Positions 7,989 through 14,433 of a stretch of 17,013 nucleotides of DNA are shown here, piece by piece. The notes below the pieces were generated by a model. It was not told the origin of the DNA. It was given only the letters and a program-made list of their open reading frames with translations, and ran no database searches. A program made the translations under genes and the position numbers. This stretch comes from an uncultured bacterium. GTDB taxonomy: Bacteria > Bacillota > Clostridia > Christensenellales > Borkfalkiaceae. The stretch is taken from the NCBI GenBank assembly GCA_934871445.1, contig CAKXBD010000032.1, positions 1 through 17,013 of the forward strand, read 5' to 3'. Position 1 is the first letter of the stretch. Each line of letters begins with the position of its first letter.

Positions 7989-9659
7989 CTATTTTATAAC
8001 AACGTCTTCAAATTGATCGGTAGAATAATAAAATAATGTTTTATCTGCTTTATCGTCCGGCGTAATGATTTTTCCACAGAAATTTATATTTTCGAGAATA
8101 ATTCCACTCGTTGAGCAATTTGACGGCGAACATACCATTCGGAATACTCGTACTCCGGGTTCCGCTGATGTAACAGTAATGTTTCGGAAAGTCACGTTTT
8201 CAAGATTTGCGCCGACACCCGTCGTTTCACATTGCATTATATTAAAAGATATACAATGGTAAATTTCTATATTTTCAAAAAGAATATTTTTCCATGTGAC
8301 ATTGGGATTTGTCCCTAAACGGCAATCGAGAGCATTATTCCCTTCCGTCCAGACAGGCTGCGCAAAACCTATCGTATTATTGCGGAAAATCATTCCGTCC
8401 ATATCGCATTCCGATTCCCACGTCAAGCCGTAACAAGTTCCCTTGTCCGACCAAACATCGTTATATTCATAGATACAGTTGCTTCCTGTCCTATGATTTC
8501 CCCAACCGGTACCCTTGTATTCGATTCCGTCATCGCCTGTACGGACGAAATTATATCGTCCTGAGCTGTCACAACATTCCGACATCATGATACCGTCAGA
8601 AAAAGTTCTATAAGCTAAAAGCAGATTCCGATTGACTTCCACTTCATCACAATGATACATACACATCGTCCAAGTATTTGCGTTGATAATTGTAAGTCCC
8701 TCGAAAATCCCGTCCGTTACGCGAGTGGCGTTAAAAACATGCTTATATTTACCTGCACCGCCCTGTAATTCGCCGCAATCCAAAAGTCCCCTTCCATACA
8801 TGCGCACATTTACAGAGTCCTCCGTATGAATGGCAGTCTGTGTATTATAAGAGCCGTTTACCAAGCGATCCGTTACTTTCAGATAAGCTCCTCGGTCGAG
8901 ATATAGAACACTGTTGGAGGGAATACGAACACTGCTGATTTCATGAAGCCCCGCCTTGAAGTGGTATACCTTTTCCTCCTCTGAAAACTCTAAATCCATC
9001 TCCTCGTGATATCCGGGCTCTATGATGACTTCTTCATAGCCCTCCGGCGTTACATCCTCTATCTTTACCTCTTCTGTAACCATAATGGTCAAGGGCTCCA
9101 TAGTCGGATCCGTCACCTCATCAGTCGCCTTTTCATTGAATGTGAAGGAATAAGAGCCAAATTCCGTAATATATGCAGTAATTTCCTTTCCTGAAATCTC
9201 AGCCGTGACCCCCTTACTTTCCGGAAGAACCACGCACTTGCCGTATTCGGCAACCGTCGTAAGTTTTACTTCCAGAACAAAATCCCTCTTGTTATCCGTG
9301 ACGTCTACCCAAGCGAACGAGTGCGGGCCTTCTCCCGCCCGAGCAGTATAAACGGGAACCTCCGTGCCGTTGATATTCAATGTATAATACGGACAATGAA
9401 TAACGGCATTTTTGGTCGGCTCATCATTATTGCCACCCATGGAAGTAAATACTTCTTTCGTCCAAGCGTCTATTGTACCGGCTTCCGTTTTATCGACCTC
9501 GACAATTTCATCTACATCATATACAGTAGGAACAACTGTACCTTTAGGTTCAGGAGGGGGAATATACGTACTGTCCGTCCCGCCGCCACAGCCGCTCAAA
9601 GTGCATGCAGAAAGCGCTATACACAACGCTCCAAAAGTCACTTTTCTAAAAAAACCCAT
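7989..9659 (-). CDS. Secreted lipoprotein with right-handed beta-helix, GH28/GH49-like
   Basis: This 556-residue protein starts with a lipoprotein signal. Two possible lipobox cysteines occur, LSAC (Cys19) and LSGC (Cys24), the second followed by GGGTD; either would anchor it on the outer membrane face. Residues about 85-200 form a beta-sandwich-like domain with the NINGTEVPVYTA and YSFTFNE patterns found ahead of polygalacturonase-like barrels. From about 230 there is a beta-helix: IPSNSVLYLDRGAYLK (246-261), VRMYGRGLLDCG (285-296), NANTWTMCMYHCDEV (326-340), SDGIMMSECCD (354-364) and TGDDGIEYKG (374-383). The SDG and GDD aspartates match the catalytic aspartates of GH28/GH49 enzymes by position. 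The protein is unusually rich in cysteine for this group. It occupies the slot where a solute-binding protein usually sits, directly before the permeases, so extracellular glycan cleavage ahead of import is inferred. Family GH49, GH28 or a neighbouring unassigned clade cannot be separated by eye. Confidence 0.8.
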   Translation of the reverse strand: MGFFRKVTFGALCIALSACTLSGCGGGTDSTYIPPPEPKGTVVPTVYDVDEIVEVDKTEAGTIDAWTKEVFTSMGGNNDEPTKNAVIHCPYYTLNINGTEVPVYTARAGEGPHSFAWVDVTDNKRDFVLEVKLTTVAEYGKCVVLPESKGVTAEISGKEITAYITEFGSYSFTFNEKATDEVTDPTMEPLTIMVTEEVKIEDVTPEGYEEVIIEPGYHEEMDLEFSEEEKVYHFKAGLHEISSVRIPSNSVLYLDRGAYLKVTDRLVNGSYNTQTAIHTEDSVNVRMYGRGLLDCGELQGGAGKYKHVFNATRVTDGIFEGLTIINANTWTMCMYHCDEVEVNRNLLLAYRTFSDGIMMSECCDSSGRYNFVRTGDDGIEYKGTGWGNHRTGSNCIYEYNDVWSDKGTCYGLTWESECDMDGMIFRNNTIGFAQPVWTEGNNALDCRLGTNPNVTWKNILFENIEIYHCISFNIMQCETTGVGANLENVTFRNITVTSAEPGVRVFRMVCSPSNCSTSGIILENINFCGKIITPDDKADKTLFYYSTDQFEDVVIK

Positions 9660-9694
9660 AATCTTTCACCCTTTTTTCTTAATATTTTGTAATC

Positions 9695-9728
9695 CCAATC
9701 CCGCGAAAATAAATTTCCTCGTGATTGG
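9695..9728 (-). repeat. Imperfect inverted repeat just upstream of the sugar operon
   Basis: CCAATC (9695-9700) pairs with GATTGG (9723-9728), continuing inward through CG and GAAA/TTTC-like pairs with single mismatches. It lies 36 bases before the lipoprotein start, in the only non-coding stretch that could carry the operon promoter. I see no convincing -35/-10 pair around it. It could be a regulator-binding palindrome, or part of the structured segment that continues to about 9850. Confidence 0.35.
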
Positions 9729-9740
9729 AGATATCCGCAG

Positions 9741-10610
9741 TCAGCGGTACTCTACCCGCTTATTCCAACGCTGCGCTTTATTGAAACCGGTCAACTCTAT
9801 TCCGAGTCGTTCATTCGAGGCCGGCACGCTTCTGAGCCTTTCCACTCTGAATACCCTTGTCCGCGCGTCCCTGTACGAAAGGAACACTTCGCCCGCGCCG
9901 TAATACTTGCCGTCCCTGTTTTGAAGATTGTTCTGCAAGTCCTTGACCAATCGGATACGGCGGATGAGCACGTTCATGGGATTCCAGCGCGCCGAGGAAT
10001 ACGGCTCGCGCAAATCGAGAACGCTGATCTTGTACCCTTCGCTCTCCAACTGCCTTGCGTGCTTTGCGTAAAGTTCGCTTTTCGGATCTGTAATGACAAG
10101 GCTGGGTTTTGTCTTGCTCCGCGCCAAAACCGCTATATTCTGATCGACGAACCCCGTCGTCTTTCCGCTGCCCGTCGTGCCGACAATGAGCGCATGGAGC
10201 TGGTCGGTCGTCAAAATCTCCACGCCGCCGCCCTTTTTCTCCGCACCGATAACGATCCCGTCCGCGTGCCTGTCCATACCGTTCCATGTCGTGACGGTAA
10301 ACTCCTTCATGTTCCGAAGACGTTTTGGCGTAAGCCATTCGGTATCTTCGAGGTCGTTTTCATTCATGGCGATATTCTGCGCGTCGATACGGTACATCAT
10401 GAGATATGCCACGACGAGCAGCCCGCACACAAACCCCAAAGCATACCAATAGGTGCTGTTGCCGAGGATTTCCGCAACGCTGTCCACGCCTGCAAGCGTG
10501 AACAAAAACATGATGAGCACCCCGACAAACGCAAACGTGATGAGCCACAACAGCGCGTTCAGTTTTCGGGATTTTTTCTTTTTATGGCTTAAAGCCGTCT
10601 TTCTGTTCAC
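9741..10610 (-). pseudogene. Type IV coupling protein VirD4/TraG, truncated after the Walker A half
   Basis: The open frame (289 codons, GTG start overlapping the relaxase stop as GTGA) begins with a lysine-rich tail and two membrane helices (about 19-41 and 54-73). It then carries GIVIGAEKKGGGVEILTTDQ and the Walker A motif GTTGSGKT (144-151), followed by LVITDPKSELYAKHA (171-185), a hallmark of VirD4/TraG coupling proteins. Similarity continues through GKYYGAGEVFLSYRDARTRV (234-253) and then stops. Family members usually have about 550-650 residues, with the DEAD-like Walker B and the C-terminal ATPase core still to come, so more than half is missing. The last 36 codons look like read-through into unrelated DNA. 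The product cannot be a working DNA pump. The loss marks the left edge of the conjugative fragment. Confidence 0.85.
9743..9850 (-). other. Structured, non-TraG segment at the mobile-element/operon junction
   Basis: TraG similarity ends at about 9850 and the frame then runs through 36 codons that do not look like TraG. Read as minus-strand RNA the stretch has nested stems: AGCGGGTA/TACCGCT (9743-9760, one bulge), ACTC/GAGT (9794-9807) inside CCGG/CCGG (9787-9824). This dense pairing in a GC-rich, gene-poor segment suggests a structured RNA rather than protein. One idea is the 5' part (domain I) of a group II intron that entered traG. A canonical GUGYG 5' end is not obvious, so this is only a hypothesis. 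Confidence 0.3.
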
Positions 10611-11914
10611 TCTTTATAGTTCCCCTCCTTCCGGTTTTGTTTTTCGCGTTCCCGCTCCATTTCCTCCTCAATTTCCTGCAAACGGCTCTTATATTCACGC
10701 TCAAGGTCTTCGCTCGCACTTCCGAAAGTGTGCAGAAACTTATCCATCGCACGCCCGACTTTACGGCGGGAGATCGTGAGATACTTTTTCATGCGGTTGT
10801 CGTTCGCCTTGTATTTTCTGCCTTTCTTTCGCTCGTAAAATTCCGGCTTAATGAACTTGGCAAGTTTGAGAACGAGATTTCCCTGTCTGCGCTTGTAGTC
10901 CGCTTCGATTTCCTCTGCGATTTTGATACTTCCCGTATCAATTTTCCCGTGGTATTGCGGAAGCGTTTCCAGCCTGTCCATCGGCGTGTTTTTGTCCGAG
11001 AATATAACGGGCTGACCGCAGATTGCGGCAATCTGCCGCTTGCGTTCTTCCAACGCTTCGTAAAACCGCCTGTCCGCTTTCCGTGCTTTCAGGTTATTGT
11101 CTAAAAGCAATTTTACGATTTTATCTACCCGTCCGCGGAACGGCTCCATGTCCTTGCTTGCATACGCAAGCCTGCCCGCGTTCGGCAGCGTCTTTGCAAG
11201 CGCGATGATCTCGCGTTTTACTTCCTCATTGCCAGTCATTGTCCGCCTGATATTCGTCGCCGCGCGCAGTTCTCGGATCGCCGCGTCCCTGCCTTTATAT
11301 AATCTGTCCTTTCTCTCGGAGACGAACAGCCCCAAGCGCACAAACATTTGGTCTATCGCCGCTTTGTCGATCTTGCCCTTGCTGCGGTAGTGCATCCTGC
11401 CGTCTTTGCCTTTGTACTTCGGCTCCTTTTCCCAAAAGACGAAGTGAATGTGAAGGTGGTGCGGTCTGTCGAGGTGCAACGCACACATCAGGTCTATATT
11501 GTCGGGATTGAACTTTGCGTCCCTGAAAAATGCGTTGAACGTACTCTTTACGAGCGCGATACACTTTTCGGGCGTGTCTATCTTCGGGCTGTCCTCTTCC
11601 GACAACGAGATGAAGCCGTGCCAGATGTTCTTTTCACCGTCTTTGACGCGCTCCTGCATGGCGGCTGCTTCCTTTTCCGAAAGCATACCGTTTCCGTTGA
11701 ATACACCCGTACTCTTTTGCAGATAGTCCAGAGCATTCGCACCTTTCCCGGCACGTTTGCCCTCCGTCGTTATGTAACGATACACGTTCTTCGTTCCCGT
11801 CATGTCGTAAAACGCCCGCGCCTCCGCGTGCGCCGCAAGTTCTTTTTCCGTCGCGTTTTTCTTTAAGCGGTACGGCGTGTACTGAATATCGAAAATGATC
11901 GGTTGGTTGCTCAT
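10607..11914 (-). CDS. Relaxase, MobL/MobP-type
   Basis: The 435-residue protein begins with SNQPIIFDIQYTPY, typical of MobL-type relaxases of Firmicutes elements. The metal-binding histidine cluster HLDRPHHLHIHFVFW (147-161) supplies the HxH motif that holds the divalent metal for cutting oriT. Tyrosines at 12, 15, 36, 45 and 47 are candidate nucleophiles. NIWHGFISL (96-104) is another conserved strand. The C-terminus (about 400-430) is a charged coiled coil rich in Glu, Arg and Lys. It nicks one strand at oriT, stays bound to the 5' end and is delivered with the DNA to the coupling protein. A GAGGT ribosome site overlaps the stop of the relaxosome gene ahead of it, and its own stop overlaps the GTG start of the TraG gene, so the three are translationally coupled. 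Confidence 0.88.
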   Translation of the reverse strand: MSNQPIIFDIQYTPYRLKKNATEKELAAHAEARAFYDMTGTKNVYRYITTEGKRAGKGANALDYLQKSTGVFNGNGMLSEKEAAAMQERVKDGEKNIWHGFISLSEEDSPKIDTPEKCIALVKSTFNAFFRDAKFNPDNIDLMCALHLDRPHHLHIHFVFWEKEPKYKGKDGRMHYRSKGKIDKAAIDQMFVRLGLFVSERKDRLYKGRDAAIRELRAATNIRRTMTGNEEVKREIIALAKTLPNAGRLAYASKDMEPFRGRVDKIVKLLLDNNLKARKADRRFYEALEERKRQIAAICGQPVIFSDKNTPMDRLETLPQYHGKIDTGSIKIAEEIEADYKRRQGNLVLKLAKFIKPEFYERKKGRKYKANDNRMKKYLTISRRKVGRAMDKFLHTFGSASEDLEREYKSRLQEIEEEMEREREKQNRKEGNYKE

Positions 11915-11925
11915 ACCCGCTTACC

Positions 11926-12390
11926 TCACTTGCGCAGCGAACGCAGGCTTCTTATTTCGTAGTCGGAAAGATAATCGGGTGTTTCCGCATATCTGCCTTC
12001 CGCGAACTTTTTGCCGCTCACGCTCTCTTTGTTCAGCGCCCTTGCCCTCTCGTTGTACAGCGAACATAATATGGATTTATTCACCGTAACGTCGATAATA
12101 AGCTCTTTCAGAAGTTTGGCGATGTCCGAAAAATATTCTTCGTTCAGCCCGTCCACCCTGCGTATAAGTTTTGTTCCGGCGGGCTTATCTTCGACTTCCT
12201 CCACCGTTTCAAACAAGCGGGCAATGAGTTCGTCCAGCCCGAAATACAGCGCGTCGATGATCACTTTGTTAAAGCTCTTGGAATACTTGTCAAGCGTCAT
12301 GATCTTGTCGATCTTCGCCCACATATCCCCGTCGGTGATGCGGATATACCTCCGCATCCTGTTGTCGGTTTTCGTCTGTTCCTTATCCAT
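11926..12390 (-). CDS. Ribbon-helix-helix relaxosome accessory protein (MobC-like)
   Basis: The 154-residue protein has a short strand RRYIRIT (13-19) followed by two helices (about 22-55), the pattern of a ribbon-helix-helix DNA-binding domain as in MobC and NikA-type relaxosome proteins. The remainder is helical and charged (LLKELIIDVTVNKSILCSLYNERARALN), probably for dimer or relaxase contact. It starts with ATG after GAGGAGGAA, directly downstream of the hairpin-rich gap at 12391-12526, and ends 11 bases before the relaxase ATG. By position it should bind oriT, help the relaxase nick and possibly repress the transfer genes. The exact family is not certain. Confidence 0.72.
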   Translation of the reverse strand: MDKEQTKTDNRMRRYIRITDGDMWAKIDKIMTLDKYSKSFNKVIIDALYFGLDELIARLFETVEEVEDKPAGTKLIRRVDGLNEEYFSDIAKLLKELIIDVTVNKSILCSLYNERARALNKESVSGKKFAEGRYAETPDYLSDYEIRSLRSLRK

Positions 12391-12526
12391 TTCCTCCTCA
12401 AAGAAAAGCGGGTTTCCCGCCTTGTTCTCCGCCGCTTGACGGCGGCTTCAAAAGCGCCGCAGCCTTGCCTGTGGCACTTTTCTTAACCTGCTTGCCATTT
12501 CCGAGCATTTGCCACGGGTTACGCCT
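12391..12526 (-). other. Candidate oriT: hairpin-rich gap upstream of the relaxosome genes
   Basis: These 136 bases are the largest non-coding gap in the element. On the minus strand they hold, in order: two TGGCAA repeats 17 bases apart (12509-12514 and 12492-12497); a stem AAAAGTGCC/GGCGCTTTT (12473-12481 with 12450-12458) that pairs fully only on this strand through one G-T pair; a stem CCGCCG/CGGCGG (12429-12445); and GCGGG-AAA-CCCGC followed by TTTTCTTTG (12408-12420 and on). Origins of transfer typically sit next to relaxosome genes and combine inverted and direct repeats. The last stem could instead act as an attenuator just before the ribosome site of the RHH gene. No nic site is identified. 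Confidence 0.45.
12408..12420 (-). terminator. Possible attenuator hairpin before the RHH gene
   Basis: On the minus strand a GCGGG-AAA-CCCGC hairpin is followed by TTTTCTTTG, 18 bases before the ATG at 12390. It is short and its U-run is interrupted, so termination would be partial. It may limit read-through from the methyltransferase genes into the transfer genes, or be part of oriT. Confidence 0.35.
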
Positions 12527-13480
12527 TTACACCGTTTCCGTCTTTTCGATGCGCAGCCCTGCCTTTTTGCAGAATACGGGGTTGATTTCTATGCCGATAT
12601 ATTCCCGTCCCAGCCGCTTTGCGACGGCTCCCGTCGTACCGCTGCCGAAAAACGGATCCAGCACCGTATCGCCCGCTCTGCTACCGGCAAGGATACACGG
12701 CTCGATAAGCTTTTCGGGAAACATTGCAAAATGCTCGTCCATTTTATAGGTGTTCGTACTTACTTCCCACACGTCACGCTTGCGGCGGTACTGCTGGTCA
12801 AACATCGAATAATCGTCGTGCGGGCGGTTGATGTTTTGTAGAAGGTCGTTCCCCTTTCCGTAATACTTCGAGTTGTCCGATCTCCCGCGCTTGTACCGTT
12901 CTGCCGTCACGTCCTTGATAGGCTCTCGTATCGCCTTGTAATCAAAGTAATACTTCGGCGATTTCGATAAGAGAAAGATATGCTCGTAGCACTTTGACGG
13001 ACGGTCTTTTACGCTCTCCGGCAGACAGTTTGTCTTGTGCCAGATGATGTCCGAACGAAGATAATATCCGAATTCCCGTAGCGCGAACGCGAGCATCCAC
13101 GGAATGCCGATCATATCTTTCGGCTTGACGCCCTTCCACTTTTTCGGCACTTCGTAGATGCGGCTTTTCATATCATACAGATCTTTGTTTTTTCCGTTCG
13201 CTTCAACTGCCAGAGTCATCGGACCTTTTCCGCTGCCCGCATAACTGTCCGCAATGTTCAGCCACAACGTTCCGTCGTCTTTGAGCACTCTATGTACTTC
13301 GGCAAATACTTCCGTAAGCCGCGCGATATATTCTTCCGGCGATTGTTCCACGCCTATCTGCCCGTCCGCGCCGTAATCACGCAACCCGTAATACGGCGGG
13401 CTGGTCACGCACATTTGTACGCTTTTCGGCGGCAGGGTTTTCAGTCCCGCCGCCGCGTCCGCACAGAGGATTCCGCTCAC
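12527..13480 (-). CDS. DNA methyltransferase, beta class (N6-adenine or N4-cytosine)
   Basis: The start is taken as GTG at 13480, overlapping the stop of the DUF6291-like gene (GTGA), which gives 317 residues. A longer open frame extends upstream to 14158, but its translation is low-complexity Arg/Gly/Gln text that is the shadow of other genes. Motif IV TSPPYYGL (26-33) lies near the N-terminus and motif I DPFFGSGTTGAVA (275-287) near the C-terminus, followed by REYIGIEIN (292-300). This order defines beta-class amino methyltransferases (N6_N4_Mtase fold). The middle part (about 85-250) is probably the target-recognition region. TSPPY leans to N4-cytosine but does not settle the base. No restriction endonuclease is adjacent, so it looks like an orphan methylase that protects element DNA from host restriction. 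Confidence 0.87.
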   Translation of the reverse strand: MSGILCADAAAGLKTLPPKSVQMCVTSPPYYGLRDYGADGQIGVEQSPEEYIARLTEVFAEVHRVLKDDGTLWLNIADSYAGSGKGPMTLAVEANGKNKDLYDMKSRIYEVPKKWKGVKPKDMIGIPWMLAFALREFGYYLRSDIIWHKTNCLPESVKDRPSKCYEHIFLLSKSPKYYFDYKAIREPIKDVTAERYKRGRSDNSKYYGKGNDLLQNINRPHDDYSMFDQQYRRKRDVWEVSTNTYKMDEHFAMFPEKLIEPCILAGSRAGDTVLDPFFGSGTTGAVAKRLGREYIGIEINPVFCKKAGLRIEKTETV

Positions 13481-13839
13481 TTTTTGCCCTTGCTTTCCGC
13501 CGCGTCTTCCGCAACCGAAAGAACAATGCCTTTCAGCAACATACCCATCGGATCGCTTTCCGCTGCGGAAGGTTTGACGGGCGACGCTTTCGCTCCGCGC
13601 ATACGCTCCGCCACGAGCAGACCGCCCTTTCTGCCGTTCTCGCGGCTCTTGACCGATACGTCCAGCGCCGTCTTTGCATACGCATACGCTGACGCGATCT
13701 TGGCGTCTTTCGTTTCCATAGGCACGCCGTCGAAGGCGTAACCGCACAGCCCCTTGATGAACTGCCCCGCCTGCTTTTCCGTCATATCCAGCATTGCCTT
13801 GTAATCCTGTTCCCTCAGTTTGAAATTTCTGTTTGCCAT
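13477..13839 (-). CDS. DUF6291-like small protein
   Basis: The 120-residue protein has a helical N-terminal part (QDYKAMLDMTEKQAGQFIKG, 11-30), the segment CGYAFDGVPMETKDAKIASAYA, then SRENGRKGG (65-73) and a flexible tail rich in Lys and Ala. The pattern of helices, an aromatic CxYA segment and NGRKGG is like DUF6291 proteins found on phages and conjugative elements, some near replication-initiation genes. The function of these is unknown and I assign none. AAGGAAGAAAGA precedes the ATG, 21 bases after the MT-A70 gene, and the stop overlaps the GTG start of the beta-class methyltransferase. Its place between two methyltransferases suggests a link to methylation or replication of incoming DNA, but this is only context. 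Confidence 0.65.
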   Translation of the reverse strand: MANRNFKLREQDYKAMLDMTEKQAGQFIKGLCGYAFDGVPMETKDAKIASAYAYAKTALDVSVKSRENGRKGGLLVAERMRGAKASPVKPSAAESDPMGMLLKGIVLSVAEDAAESKGKK

Positions 13840-13860
13840 TCTTTCTTCCTTTTTGAATTT

Positions 13861-14427
13861 TTAATGTCTGCCGAACTTTTCCGTTTCGTTGCCCCAACAG
13901 TCCCAGCCGCCGACCGTCTGCCTTGCGAACAATTCTATTTTCGGCACTTCGCCGTACAGCGCCTCGATACGCGCCCGTGCTTCGTCGGGTTTTTTGCTGT
14001 GTTCCTCGATATGAGAAACGATGACCGACGACACGCTGCGCGATTTGCGCTCCAATATCTTCCCTCTTGTCGCAAGCAGACAATATTCCGCGTTCGCTCT
14101 GGTATAATAACCAAGTCCCGTAAACAGCCTGTCGCTCTTTCTGCACTGCTTGATCCATGTGAAGGCGACCGTTTTATAGGTAAAACCCCATGCGTCGATA
14201 AGTTCAAATGCTTCCGTAAGGCACGGGGCCGTCGCCCATAAAAACAACACGCTGTCTTTCGCGCTGATTTTCGGTACGGGCAGAGCCTGTATTTCGTGTT
14301 TCGGCATTGTCGGGTAATGCTTTTCCGCGCCCCTTCCTTTGCCTTTATCCGAATATGTTGTAAACCGCCACGGCGGGTCGGCATAGATCACGTTATACTT
14401 TTTATCCGTCGTAAAGATGTCCGTCAT
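13861..14427 (-). CDS. MT-A70 family adenine-N6 DNA methyltransferase
   Basis: The 188-residue protein has the MT-A70 catalytic motif YADPPWRF (15-22) near the N-terminus, then HYPTMPKHEIQALP, SVLFLWATAPCLTEAFELIDAWGF, TWIKQ and the closing ELFARQTVGGWDCWGNE. The DPPW tetrapeptide marks transfer of a methyl group from S-adenosylmethionine to the N6 of adenine. Length is normal for phage and element-borne MT-A70 enzymes. AGAGGA lies almost against the ATG, and the ArdC stop is 6 bases upstream, so translation is probably coupled to ArdC. With the beta-class enzyme it would add a second methylation pattern to element DNA. No partner endonuclease is present. Confidence 0.9.
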   Translation of the reverse strand: MTDIFTTDKKYNVIYADPPWRFTTYSDKGKGRGAEKHYPTMPKHEIQALPVPKISAKDSVLFLWATAPCLTEAFELIDAWGFTYKTVAFTWIKQCRKSDRLFTGLGYYTRANAEYCLLATRGKILERKSRSVSSVIVSHIEEHSKKPDEARARIEALYGEVPKIELFARQTVGGWDCWGNETEKFGRH

Positions 14428-14433
14428 TCCTCT

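Noticed and set aside
9412..9903. 163-codon plus-strand frame across the operon/element junction
   Set aside because: It is mostly antisense to the lipoprotein gene and lacks domain features or a ribosome site. It crosses the junction only by chance.
9811..10338. 175-codon minus-strand frame inside traG
   Set aside because: It is an alternate-frame shadow of the coupling protein, which carries the Walker A and TDPKSEL motifs in its own frame.
9921..10592. 223-codon plus-strand frame
   Set aside because: It is antisense to the coupling protein gene and shows composition typical of a complementary-strand shadow.
12492..12514. TGGCAA pair as plasmid replication iterons
   Set aside because: Only two copies exist and there is no replication initiator gene nearby; they are more simply part of the possible oriT.
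13481..14158. Upstream extension of the beta-class methyltransferase frame to give 543 residues
   Set aside because: The extra residues are Arg/Gly/Gln-rich without domain character and overlap the DUF6291-like and MT-A70 genes in another frame. The GTG at 13480 overlapping the preceding stop fits operon structure and the family length.
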